The notes under the pieces were generated by a model. The model had not been told where the DNA came from. It made no database searches and saw nothing but the letters and a program-made list of their open reading frames with translations. This document shows positions 52,018 to 60,913 of a stretch of DNA of 64,000 bases, one piece after another. This DNA is from Acidobacteriaceae bacterium (lineage in GTDB: Bacteria > Acidobacteriota > Terriglobia > Terriglobales > Acidobacteriaceae): contig JAPWKE010000003.1 of the NCBI GenBank assembly GCA_028283655.1, positions 3,527,793 to 3,591,792 on the forward strand, written 5' to 3'. Position numbers and translations under genes: made by a program. Position 1 is the first letter of the stretch. The number at the start of each line of letters is the position of its first letter.

Positions 52018-55000
52018 TTAGAACGTGTAGCGAACCGCTGCCTGTGCACGACGTGCATTGGTACCGTCCGGGAAGCCGGCCGATGCCGTACCGCGACCAT
52101 AGCCCGAGGGCCATGCCGTGGAAGCAGCCGTGATCACGCTCGTTGCACCGTTGGCCGTGTAGCCAACCTGGTTCACCGAGGTGTAGCGGATGTGGTTCAG
52201 TGCGTTGATCGCCTCGAAGCTCAGCTCGATCGTCTGTGCATTCTTGATCGGGAACTTCTTGGTGAGGCGCGCATCGAGCTGAGCGGTTGTGCCCAGCGGT
52301 AGGTTGCTGATCGGCAAGAACGGCACGCGGTTATAAGCAGGCGACTCGCCACCGAGACCGGTGATGCTGCCCGACTGATACCATGCGCTGTTCGAAGCCG
52401 AGATCGTCAGCGTCGAGTTCACATGCTGAGGTGTTGCCCACACGAAGACCGGCGAAAGCTGCCAGCCTGCAAGGGCCTGCTGCTTCCAGTGCTCGTGGAA
52501 CATGTCCGTCGGGATCATCGCGATTCCGCTGATGACAACACGGTGACGTGTATCTTCAGCCGAGATGCCCTTTTCATACGAGTAACCGCTGCGGCCATTC
52601 ACCGGGAAAGCACCGTTGAAGAGCGTATCGGTCGTATCGCTGAAGTAGTAGTTCGAGCTCGCAGCGCCCTGGGTCAAATCCTCTGCCTTCGACCAGGTGT
52701 AGTTGATCGAGCCCTGAAGGAAGCGGTTCTCACGGTGCTTCAACTCAACCAGCAGACCGTCGTACCAGATACGGCCCGAGTTATCGATCTGCAGAATCTG
52801 TGCGTACTGCGAGTACTTCTTCGCAGAGGCAAGGTAGGTCGGCAGCACGAGCGAATGCGAGGTGCCATTCAGTTCGTTCACCGTGTAGGTCTGCGAACCT
52901 GTCGGAGCGCCGATGTTGAGATCCGAACGCTGCAGGAACTTCAGACCGCGAGCCCACAGGTAACCGATGTTGAGGCTGGTGTCCTTGGAGAGCTGCTGCT
53001 CCACGCCGAGCTGAGCTTCCTGAACGTACGGAGTACCTAGACCAGGCTTGGTGAAACCGGTGTTGACAAGCGACGAAGGAATCGTCGAGAGCGCAGCATC
53101 GGTCAGCACAGCCGGATAGTTTGGAGCGTAGGTGGTTGCGGGCGTAAGCGTCGGCAGCGACTTACGAATCGTACCGCCGAGCTGCTGCAGACGAGTGATC
53201 GTTGCACCGGGAAGGCGGTTGTAGAAGATGCCGTAGTTGCCGCGGAAGACCGTCTTGCCACCGTTCTCGGCATACGAGAAACCGATACGAGGCGAGAAGT
53301 TCAGCTTGGGCTGGTTGATCTTGCCAACAGTCGAGTCGGTGGCTGCGAATGCCGGTGCCGGCGGCTGCGTGTAGGTTGCGTAGTCATAACGGACGCCAAG
53401 GTTCAGCATCAGCTTCTGCGTAATCTGCCACTGATCCTGAGCGAAGAAGTCATAATCGCGGATCGTGATGCGGGTAATCGGGTGGCCGATCGCCTGCGTG
53501 AAACCAGCATAATGACGGCCAGCGAGGGTATCGGTTGGCAGTGGGGTCAAATCCTGAGCCCATGTGGTGAACGAGTTGTAGGTGTACTGGCCGGGTCCCT
53601 TGTAGATACCGTTTTCGTAGCTACGCAGGTACGCCAGGCTGGCGCCCACCTTGATCTGGTGCTTGCCCTTCGAGATCGAGTACGTATCGTCGAAGGTGTA
53701 GCGGGTTTCGCTGGGCTGCTTATTGGGCAGTGCGTTCACCGAAACACCCAGGTTGCTTACCGGTCCGACCGAGAGGGCGGAGCGGAGAGCGCCCGGAGGC
53801 AACAGGTCGGTCGGCAAACCCTGGAAGCGATGGTCCTGGTTATAGCCAAGGCGCAGTTCGTTTACCGAGTGGTCCGTGACCAGGTAGGTGTTTGAGATGT
53901 GACCGTTACGGATGTGCGTGCTGACGTTGTAGTTGACAGCCGAAGTACCGCTACCATCGGTCACCGCTGCCGACGAAACGCCGACGTGCGTACCGGAGTA
54001 GTTCAGCAGGTTGCCGGTGAACGCCCACGAACTCTTGTCATTCTGACGCCAGTCGATACGGCCAAAGCCGCCGTTCTGGTTCAGGTTGCGTGGAACTGTC
54101 GCGTTATGGAAGCGGTTGAGATACGTCTGAGCTGCCGTGCACTGCGCAACGGTAGCTACCGTCGTATCGCAGGCTCCCGTCAGCAACTGTCCGTTTGCAT
54201 CGAGAACCGTCGCGCTGGTCAGCGTCGACTGAATCGGGAAGTTACGCTTCGTACCTTCGTAGCTGGCAAAGAAGAAGAGCTTGTCCTTGATGATCGGACC
54301 GCCCACCGTGCCGCCGTACTGGTGGCGATACTCCGAAGGGTTGAATGCAACGTTCGTGCCATTCACCGTGCGCTTGGAGAACAGATCGGTTGCGTTCAGC
54401 GTGCGGTTGCGGAAGAACCAGAACGCTCCGCCATGGAACATGTTGGTACCGCTCTTGGTAATCGTGTTGACCACGCCGCCTGCGCCACGGCCGAACTCAG
54501 CCGAGTAGCCTGCGACTTCCGTGCGGAACTCCTGCACGGCGTCCTGCGAGATGTTCGAGAGTACGGCGCTGCCGCCAGCGTTCTGCACGAACCACTGGTT
54601 CGTTACGTCGACACCGTCCTGGAGGAAGGCGTTACCGGATGGAACGCCGTGAAATGAGATTTCACCCGTTGTACCGTCCTGCACAACGCCCGGCGAGAGC
54701 AGGGCGAACTGATCCACACGGCGGCCGTTGATGGGCAGGTTCATGATCTGCGCCTGGTTGATCAGAGCCGACGTTTCCGTCTTGGACGTATCCACAATCG
54801 GCGCGGTCGCATCGGAGACGGTAACGCTGTCGCTCGCGTTGACCGTAAGGCTCATCGGTACGGCAAGCTGTTCACCTACATGCACGGTCAACGACGTGGT
54901 CTTCGATGTTCCAAAGCCCGCAGCGGTCACCACGATGACGTAGCCTTCACCCGGACGAAGCGACGGGAACAGGTAAAGACCGTCCGAAGTCGACTTAAGG

Positions 55001-55218
55001 TGGCGATCGATGCCGAGGTTTTTGTTGACCAGCTCAACGTCAGCGTTGGGGACCACTGCGCCCGAAGGGTCGCGAACGACACCGTTCAGAGCGCCAAGGC
55101 CAGCCAGAGACTGGGCCGCAGCAGCGCCGACTGTCAGCGCCAGAGCGCCAACAGCAGCAGTATAAGTAACCCGGCGTCGCCAGAACGTCGCCGAGAGATC
55201 GCGTAGAGGCGAAAGCAT
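52018..55218 (-). CDS. Oar-like TonB-dependent receptor with carboxypeptidase-regulatory-like domain
   Basis: 1066 residues from ATG 55218 (GGAG 8 nt upstream). A signal peptide (TYTAAVGALALTVGAAAAQS) leads to a CarboxypepD_reg-like domain (ALNGVVRDPSGAVVPNADVE, YLFPSLRPGEGYVIVV). The plug domain has IMNLPINGRRVDQFALLSPG, FLQDGVDVTNQWFVQN and VQEFRTEVAGYSAEFGRGAG. The long barrel ends AAVRYTF, the aromatic C-terminus of outer-membrane proteins. It imports a large or scarce substrate. It is divergent from LysR and the nucleoside genes, which suggests the substrate, but no substrate motif is seen. Confidence 0.9.
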   Translation of the reverse strand: MLSPLRDLSATFWRRRVTYTAAVGALALTVGAAAAQSLAGLGALNGVVRDPSGAVVPNADVELVNKNLGIDRHLKSTSDGLYLFPSLRPGEGYVIVVTAAGFGTSKTTSLTVHVGEQLAVPMSLTVNASDSVTVSDATAPIVDTSKTETSALINQAQIMNLPINGRRVDQFALLSPGVVQDGTTGEISFHGVPSGNAFLQDGVDVTNQWFVQNAGGSAVLSNISQDAVQEFRTEVAGYSAEFGRGAGGVVNTITKSGTNMFHGGAFWFFRNRTLNATDLFSKRTVNGTNVAFNPSEYRHQYGGTVGGPIIKDKLFFFASYEGTKRNFPIQSTLTSATVLDANGQLLTGACDTTVATVAQCTAAQTYLNRFHNATVPRNLNQNGGFGRIDWRQNDKSSWAFTGNLLNYSGTHVGVSSAAVTDGSGTSAVNYNVSTHIRNGHISNTYLVTDHSVNELRLGYNQDHRFQGLPTDLLPPGALRSALSVGPVSNLGVSVNALPNKQPSETRYTFDDTYSISKGKHQIKVGASLAYLRSYENGIYKGPGQYTYNSFTTWAQDLTPLPTDTLAGRHYAGFTQAIGHPITRITIRDYDFFAQDQWQITQKLMLNLGVRYDYATYTQPPAPAFAATDSTVGKINQPKLNFSPRIGFSYAENGGKTVFRGNYGIFYNRLPGATITRLQQLGGTIRKSLPTLTPATTYAPNYPAVLTDAALSTIPSSLVNTGFTKPGLGTPYVQEAQLGVEQQLSKDTSLNIGYLWARGLKFLQRSDLNIGAPTGSQTYTVNELNGTSHSLVLPTYLASAKKYSQYAQILQIDNSGRIWYDGLLVELKHRENRFLQGSINYTWSKAEDLTQGAASSNYYFSDTTDTLFNGAFPVNGRSGYSYEKGISAEDTRHRVVISGIAMIPTDMFHEHWKQQALAGWQLSPVFVWATPQHVNSTLTISASNSAWYQSGSITGLGGESPAYNRVPFLPISNLPLGTTAQLDARLTKKFPIKNAQTIELSFEAINALNHIRYTSVNQVGYTANGATSVITAASTAWPSGYGRGTASAGFPDGTNARRAQAAVRYTF

Positions 55219-55607
55219 ATGCAGTTCTCCGTCATACAGGTGAGTGCCGGCGACAACAGGACAGGAGTCCGGCAAACTGTGGAGTGGTGCTTGCTCGCGA
55301 TACTTGCTGTCTCTTCGCGAATCAAGCGCAGACGTTACAAGAGCCGGGGAAACATATTGCGTGTAGGTACACAAACGCCCCACCACCATGGAGCGGTGAT
55401 GCGGAAATTCCTGAATTTCAAAGCCTTGCCGGTACTTCACTATTTGGCAGATCAGGGGTTGGTTGTGGACGAGAAACTTGCAGAGTTGAAGCGATTCAAA
55501 CACGGACTCTAGGCGGAGTCCAATCATTTTTCACAAATCTGTAATCGATGGTTGTTATTCGCGCAGAATCAATCATTTGGCTGGATTTTGTTGACTTCCG
55601 GCCAGTC
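55219..55607. promoter_or_regulatory. Divergent control region between receptor and LysR
   Basis: 389 nt without a supported gene. The palindrome GGACTC-N6-GAGTCC at 55504-55521 is a candidate LysR site, about 87-104 nt before ATG 55608. AT-rich stretches lie at 55420-55500 and 55525-55600. No clear -35/-10 pair was found. Confidence 0.5.
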
Positions 55608-56555
55608 ATGAGCGATATTTGCGGAAATGGACCAGCTCTAGCCCCTCGGAGGCATGTTCTGGAACTGAGAACTCTCAGTGCGTTTGTCACCGTCGCGGAG
55701 AAGCGCAGCTTCGTCCAGGCCGCGAGCGCATTGCATTTGTCTCAGCCAGCGATTACGGCCCAGATTCAGCGGCTTGAACAAGAGCTTGGCGTCCTCCTCT
55801 TTGATCGAACCCGGCGTACCGTGCAGTTGACGCACGCGGGGGAAGCGTTTCTCGATGGAGCCAGGGACACCCTGGCGACTGCGGCAGAGGCCGCCCAGGC
55901 CGCGCAGCGAGCGGCGCAATTGCAGACGCTGCGGCTGCGTTTTGGCTTTCCGCCGTCGGCTTCGCGAGAGATTGTTCCCAACATCACGACCGAGTTTCAC
56001 CGGCGATGTCCCCACGTAAAGCTTGATCTTTTTTCGTTTCATACGAGCATTACCGTGGCGGAGTTGCAGTCCTCTTCGCTCGATATCGGCTTCGTTCGTT
56101 TGCCCGTAGAAGCCAAGGGATTGCGCATCATTCCTGCTCATCATGAGCCTCTGGTGCTGTGTCTGCCGGAGGGCCATCCGCTGGCCGAAGCGCCGCATAT
56201 TTCCATCGCCGATCTGCGCAATGAACGCTTCATCATGTACGGCCGGAAGTGGGCCCCGGGATACCACGACCACATCGTAGAACGCTGTCTGGAAGCGGGT
56301 TTTCAGCCTGTTGTGTCCAATGTGATCGACGAGATGTACCTTGGTCCGTCACTGGTTGCGGCAGGCGAAGGCATCGCGATTCTGCCCAGCATGGTGGTCA
56401 ACTCGCCATCGCAGAAAATCGTGGTTCGCGAGCTGCATCTGCACAATCTGCGCTCGGAGATGGGCATCGCCACACGGTTGTCCGATGAGTCTCCGATTAC
56501 CGAGCTGGCGGTCAAAATCGCCCGCGAAGTTTGCCTGCAATATTCCCTCGCGTAA
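55608..56555 (+). CDS. LysR-type transcriptional regulator
   Basis: About 315 residues. The winged helix-turn-helix (LELRTLSAFVTVAEKRSFVQ, AASALHLSQPAITAQIQRLE, QELGVLLFDRTRRTVQLTHA) is followed by a periplasmic-binding-like effector domain (LRLRFGFPPSASREIVPNI, HHEPLVLCLPEGHPLAEAPH). ATG 55608 is listed, but family members normally begin at the MELRTL position; CTG 55659 has CGGAGG 6 nt before it and fits that. It lies between the divergent receptor gene and the nucleoside/amidohydrolase genes, and probably controls both. Confidence 0.9.
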   Translation: MSDICGNGPALAPRRHVLELRTLSAFVTVAEKRSFVQAASALHLSQPAITAQIQRLEQELGVLLFDRTRRTVQLTHAGEAFLDGARDTLATAAEAAQAAQRAAQLQTLRLRFGFPPSASREIVPNITTEFHRRCPHVKLDLFSFHTSITVAELQSSSLDIGFVRLPVEAKGLRIIPAHHEPLVLCLPEGHPLAEAPHISIADLRNERFIMYGRKWAPGYHDHIVERCLEAGFQPVVSNVIDEMYLGPSLVAAGEGIAILPSMVVNSPSQKIVVRELHLHNLRSEMGIATRLSDESPITELAVKIAREVCLQYSLA

Positions 56556-56757
56556 TCATTTTGAAACGTTTTAATGCAAGTCGCGAATTTCGCCGCAATC
56601 TGCGCGCGAAATCAGGTTCGGCTATCGGCTGATCGGGAACTTCGATTGGAGTTCAGGGTCTGCATGTGTTTCAATCAGCGGAAATCAGCCTATATCACGC
56701 TCGCGCCTGAGCCTTCTGCGAGCGGCCTCGTCTGAACTGTCCCTTATTCACGGAAGG
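56556..56757. promoter_or_regulatory. Promoter region of the amidohydrolase operon
   Basis: 202 nt with no gene. Two palindromes, AAACGTTT near 56569 and GCGAA-T-TTCGC at 56583-56593, and a TATATC -10-like word near 56690. These may be regulator sites, but nothing confirms it. Confidence 0.4.
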
Positions 56758-58170
56758 ATGACCTCCCCGATGCATGGTGCAGCTCCTCTGCCTGTTGATC
56801 TTCTGATCACTGGTGCTGACGTTGTGACGTTTGACGACCACGATAACGTGGTGCTCGATGGTGCGATCGCCATCCTGGGCAACAAGATCGTCTGGATAGG
56901 CAAAGCTTCTGAAGCCGCAGCCCTTTACGCGCCGAAGCAGACGGTGAAAGCCAGCGGGCAGATCGCGATGCCCGGGCTGATCGATGCGCACTACCACACG
57001 GGGCAACAGCTTCTGCGCGGCAAGCTGGCGGCGATTCACCGCAAGCATGCGTCCAAGGCGCCGCACTGGAAGAACTACTACGTTCCGTTTGAGTGCGGGC
57101 TTACGCCGGAGGACGTCTACGTCAGCGGCATTGCGGGCTACACGTCGATGATCTCGGTGGGAACGACGTGCTTTCTCGAAGCAGGCGGGCCGCATCCGGA
57201 TGAGATGGCGCGGGCGGCGGTGGATGTCGGGATTCGCGGCAAGGTTTCGCTGAACACGATGGATATGGACGACACGCTGCCGTCCAACTACCGCATGACG
57301 ACATCGCAGGCGCTGAAGGAGAACGAAGCGCTGGTGAAGCGGTGGAAGAGCCACGAGACGGTGAACGCGTGGCTTTCGCTGCGGCAGATCATCGTCAACA
57401 CGGAAGAGCTTCGCCTGGGCATGATGCATCTGGCGAAGGAGCTTGATACGCCTATCCACACGCACCTGTCGGAGGGGACGTACGAAGTCGACTTCACGAT
57501 GAATGAGTACGGCAAGCGTCCGCCGGGGTATATGGATTCGATCGGTTCGTTGAACGAGTACATCCACGCGGCGCACTCCATTCTGCTGACCAACGAAGAG
57601 CTGGATCTCTATGCTCTGCGTAAGGTTTCGGCGTGCCACTGCGCGTTTGGCAACTATGGGGTTGGCCCGCAGCGGTTCTACGAGATGATTCGCCGCGATA
57701 TCGCTTGCGGGCTGGGAACGGATGGCCCGGGCGGTCGTTGCACGCTGGATATGTTCGAGGTCGCGCACTATGCGGTGCTGGGGCAGACGATCGAGTATGG
57801 CACGCTGTTTCACTCGGGCGGCCCGATTGGCTACGACAAGATGTTGAAGCTGGCTTGTCGCAATGGTGCTCGCGCGGCGCGCATGGCCAACCAGATCGGG
57901 TCGCTGGAAGTGGGCAAGCTGGCGGACGTGGTGCTGGTGGCGAAGACGGATTACGACCAGTTCCCTGTTGTCGACCCTGTGATTACGCTGGGCCAGAACT
58001 GCAATGGACGCGACGTCCGCACGGTGGTGGTGAATGGCCGTGTGGTGATGAAGGATCGCGAGTTCCTCACGATTGACCTTGGCCCCATGCGCGAGCACGT
58101 AGGCCAACAGTACACCTCGATCATGCAGCGGTATCATGCGCAGTTGGATTTGAAGCATACGCCGTATTAG
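56758..58170 (+). CDS. Amidohydrolase/deaminase, cytosolic (SsnA/AtzB-like)
   Basis: 470-residue metal-dependent hydrolase of the cytosine/adenosine-deaminase-like group (COG0402 type). LPVDLLITGADVVTFDDHDN and GNKIVWIG start the beta-sandwich; MPGLIDAHYHTGQQLLRG holds metal ligands His78 and His80; PIHTHLSEGTYEVDF has the third His; HAAHSILLTNEE the fourth; GLGTDGPGGRC the Asp. It ends with the usual GSLEVGKLADVVLV and VVNGRVVMKDREF. No signal peptide. Its likely job is hydrolytic deamination of a base or nucleoside. First gene of the operon; the start could be Met5. Confidence 0.88.
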   Translation: MTSPMHGAAPLPVDLLITGADVVTFDDHDNVVLDGAIAILGNKIVWIGKASEAAALYAPKQTVKASGQIAMPGLIDAHYHTGQQLLRGKLAAIHRKHASKAPHWKNYYVPFECGLTPEDVYVSGIAGYTSMISVGTTCFLEAGGPHPDEMARAAVDVGIRGKVSLNTMDMDDTLPSNYRMTTSQALKENEALVKRWKSHETVNAWLSLRQIIVNTEELRLGMMHLAKELDTPIHTHLSEGTYEVDFTMNEYGKRPPGYMDSIGSLNEYIHAAHSILLTNEELDLYALRKVSACHCAFGNYGVGPQRFYEMIRRDIACGLGTDGPGGRCTLDMFEVAHYAVLGQTIEYGTLFHSGGPIGYDKMLKLACRNGARAARMANQIGSLEVGKLADVVLVAKTDYDQFPVVDPVITLGQNCNGRDVRTVVVNGRVVMKDREFLTIDLGPMREHVGQQYTSIMQRYHAQLDLKHTPY

Positions 58171-58262
58171 GCGGCGCTTGCGCGCCGCCTGAGTTGTCAG
58201 TTCTCAGTTGTCCGTTGTCAGCCATAACCACTAACCACTAGCTATTAACCACTAGCTATCAA
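58170..58262 (+). other. Hairpin and short direct repeats in the operon spacer
   Basis: An 8-bp stem (58170-58177 and 58182-58189, loop TTGC) overlaps the stop of the first amidohydrolase. After it come repeats of GTTGTCAGTTCTCAGTTGTC type and AACCACTAGCTAT in two copies (58227-58261). The hairpin has no T run; it may reduce or shape distal transcription. No gene. Confidence 0.5.
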
Positions 58263-58303
58263 CGCCCCCTACCAACCGCAGTTCACCCGGAAAGAGGATC
58301 CCT

Positions 58304-59803
58304 ATGAGCGAAATGAAGTCAGGCGGGCTTACACGCCGCGAGTTTCTTGCCGCGAGCGCGATTGCTGCGGTTGTGGCTGCACCGGCAGTTTCGCGTGCTG
58401 AGGTGCTGGGCGCGTTTACGCCGCCGACGAACATCGACCTGCTGATCACAGGCTGCGACATTGTGACCTTTGACGATAAGGACACGGTCATTGCCGATGG
58501 TGCGATTGCGGTGAAGGGCAACTCGATTGAGTGGATTGGGACGGCAGCGGAAGCGGCGACGAAGTACACGCCGAAGGAGACGTTGAAGGCCAACGGGCTG
58601 ATCGCGATGCCTGGCATGACGGACACGCACATGCATACGGCGCAGCAGTTTCTGCGCGGCGTACATCGCACGACCAAGCGCAAGGGCCCGGGCTGGAAGA
58701 AGACGCTGATTCCGTTTGAAAGCGGACTCGCGCCGGAGGACGTTTACAACAGCGGACTGGTGGCGTACACGTCGATGATTTCGGCGGGTACGACGAACTT
58801 TCTGGAAGCAGGCGGACCGCATCCGGATGAGATGGGCCGCGCGGCGGTGGATGTTGGCATTCGCGGACGCATCTCGCTGAACACGTGCGATATGGATGGC
58901 GAGGGCGGCGCGCTGCCGAAGTCGCACATCATGACGACGTCGCAGGCGCTGAAGGAGAACGAGGCGCTGGTGAAGCGGTGGCAGGGGCACGAGCGTGTGA
59001 ACGCCTGGCTTTCGCTGCGGCAGATTGTGGTGAACACCGAAGAGCTTCGGCTGGGTATGTCCAAGCTTGCCGATGAGCTGGATGTGGCAATCCATACGCA
59101 TCTTTCGGAAGGCACGTACGAGGTGGATTACACGGTGGAGAATTACAACTGCCGCCCGCCGGAGTACTTTGCGAAGATTGGCATCTTCAACAGCCGTATG
59201 CACTGCGCGCACTCCGTGCTGCTGACGCCGAGCGATGTGGATCTGTACGCCAAGCATGATGCGTCGGTGGCGCACTGCGCGTTCCATAACTACTACCTGG
59301 CGCCGCATCGCATGCTGGATATGGTTCGGCAGGGTGTGCGCGTTGGTCTTGGATCCGATGGGCCGGGCTCGCATGGCACGCTCGATCTCTTTCAGGTGTC
59401 GCATTATGCGGTGATGGGGCAGACGATTGGTTACGGTATGCCGTTCCACGCGCAGGGGCCGATCAGCTATGCGGCGATGCTGAAGCATGCGTGCCGTGGT
59501 GGCGCGGCGGCGGCGCATCTTGGCAAGAAGGCAGGATCGCTGGAGACGGGTAAGCTCGCCGATATCGTTCTGGTTGGCCATGACGATTACGATCAGTTCA
59601 CGAGCATGGACCCGACGATTACGCTGGGTCAGAACTGCGTGGGACACCACGTGCGCCATACCGTTGTCGATGGCAAGGTTGTGATGAAGGACCGCGAGTT
59701 CCTGACGCTGGATGTAGAGAAGATGCGCGCCAATGTGAAGGAACGCTATCCGCGGATCATTGCTAATTATGAAAAGGCCATCTCTGTTACGCAGGGCGGC
59801 TAA
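58304..59803 (+). CDS. Amidohydrolase paralogue with Tat signal (periplasmic)
   Basis: 499 residues. The N-terminus carries a twin-arginine signal, TRREFLAASAIAAVVAAPAV, cut near SRA, so a folded, metallated enzyme is exported. The rest is closely similar to the first amidohydrolase: MTDTHMHTAQQFLRG metal ligands, AIHTHLSEGTYEVDY, HCAHSVLL, GLGSDGPGSHG and GSLETGKLADIVLV. Long stretches of DNA are near-identical to the neighbour, so this is a tandem duplicate given a new location. GAGG lies 6 nt before ATG 58304. Confidence 0.9.
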   Translation: MSEMKSGGLTRREFLAASAIAAVVAAPAVSRAEVLGAFTPPTNIDLLITGCDIVTFDDKDTVIADGAIAVKGNSIEWIGTAAEAATKYTPKETLKANGLIAMPGMTDTHMHTAQQFLRGVHRTTKRKGPGWKKTLIPFESGLAPEDVYNSGLVAYTSMISAGTTNFLEAGGPHPDEMGRAAVDVGIRGRISLNTCDMDGEGGALPKSHIMTTSQALKENEALVKRWQGHERVNAWLSLRQIVVNTEELRLGMSKLADELDVAIHTHLSEGTYEVDYTVENYNCRPPEYFAKIGIFNSRMHCAHSVLLTPSDVDLYAKHDASVAHCAFHNYYLAPHRMLDMVRQGVRVGLGSDGPGSHGTLDLFQVSHYAVMGQTIGYGMPFHAQGPISYAAMLKHACRGGAAAAHLGKKAGSLETGKLADIVLVGHDDYDQFTSMDPTITLGQNCVGHHVRHTVVDGKVVMKDREFLTLDVEKMRANVKERYPRIIANYEKAISVTQGG

Positions 59804-59818
59804 AGAGGACGTTCGTTC

Positions 59819-60913
59819 ATGAAGCAAGTGTTGACGAAGTTGTTTGCCTGCGCGGCGCTGTGCGTGAGTGTGACTGCTCACGCGCAGCGTTACGTGATTG
59901 CGGACCAGGATGCATCGGGGCCGGGTGGCTCGGACATGATGAGTCTGCTGGTCTTTCTGCAGTCGCCCGAAGTGAACCTGCTGGGCATTACGGTGGTGAC
60001 CGGCGATAACTGGCGCGAGCAGGAGGTGCAGCATGCGCTGCGGCTGACGGAGGCGGTTGGACGCACGGATGTGAAGGTGTATCCCGGAGCGCCGTTCCCG
60101 TTGCTGCGTACGCCGCAGAGTACACGGCTGCAGGCCCAGCTTTATGGCAAGGCGCACTTCGAGGGAGCGTTCTCGGCGCGCAACACGGAGAAGGCGTGGG
60201 ACTTTGTTCCTCCGCTGCGCGAAGGCGCGCCGACGGCCAAGCCAGCGGAAGAAGATGCGTCGCACTTCATGATTCGCATGGTGCATAAGTATCCACACAA
60301 GGTGACGATTTATGCAGCGGGACCGCTGACGAATGTGGCGATGGCTTGCAGGCTTGACCCGCACTTTGCGGAGCTGGCGCAGGAGATCATCCTGATGGGG
60401 GGAAGCCTGAACCCGCAGACGGAGAAGCCGGAGTGGAGCAACTGGCCACGGCATGAGTTCAACTTCTGGTTTGACCCGGAGGCCGCGAGCATTGTGCTGC
60501 GGGCGCCATGGAAAAAGATTACGGTGACGACGATTGATGCGTCGCTGAAGACGCGGCCTGACCCCGAAGTGCTGGATGGGCTGGCGAAGGCGCACAGCGC
60601 TGCGGCCGAGTATGTGACGAAGTACACGCGGCGACCGGTGATGATCAACTACCTGTGGGATGAGCTGGCGGCTGCGGCGTGGCTTGATCCGAAGATCATT
60701 ACGCGCGAGCAGGTGGCTTATATGGATGTGGATACGATGGCGGGGCCGAACTACGGCGATACGTTGACATACTCCGAAGATGCGAAGCCCGCGCTGCCGC
60801 TGAACATGGTTCATGCGCAGATGGATGTGGATCTGCCACGGTTGCAGAAGTATCTTGTCGAGCTGCTTTCCAAGCCTGCACCGAAGCCGTATATCGAGGA
60901 ACTGACAAAGTGA
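59819..60913 (+). CDS. Exported nucleoside-hydrolase-like protein A
   Basis: 364 residues with a Sec signal (MKQVLTKLFACAALCVSVTA, cut after HA near 22). The body is of the nucleoside hydrolase fold: EVNLLGITVVTGDNWREQEV, PHKVTIYAAGPLTNVAMACR, FNFWFDPEAASIVLRAPWKK and a late WDELAAAAWLDPKIIT. The N-terminal metal motif is altered to DQDASGPGGSDMMSLL (Asp29, Asp31; Ser38 in place of the usual Asp, Asp39). The late Asp is kept but its usual partner His is Trp. It should act in the periplasm. It overlaps the next gene by 4 nt (GTGA). Confidence 0.85.
   Translation: MKQVLTKLFACAALCVSVTAHAQRYVIADQDASGPGGSDMMSLLVFLQSPEVNLLGITVVTGDNWREQEVQHALRLTEAVGRTDVKVYPGAPFPLLRTPQSTRLQAQLYGKAHFEGAFSARNTEKAWDFVPPLREGAPTAKPAEEDASHFMIRMVHKYPHKVTIYAAGPLTNVAMACRLDPHFAELAQEIILMGGSLNPQTEKPEWSNWPRHEFNFWFDPEAASIVLRAPWKKITVTTIDASLKTRPDPEVLDGLAKAHSAAAEYVTKYTRRPVMINYLWDELAAAAWLDPKIITREQVAYMDVDTMAGPNYGDTLTYSEDAKPALPLNMVHAQMDVDLPRLQKYLVELLSKPAPKPYIEELTK

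Noticed and set aside
58197..58262. Direct repeats as a possible CRISPR array
   Set aside because: Units are 10-13 nt with no regular spacers and no cas genes nearby.
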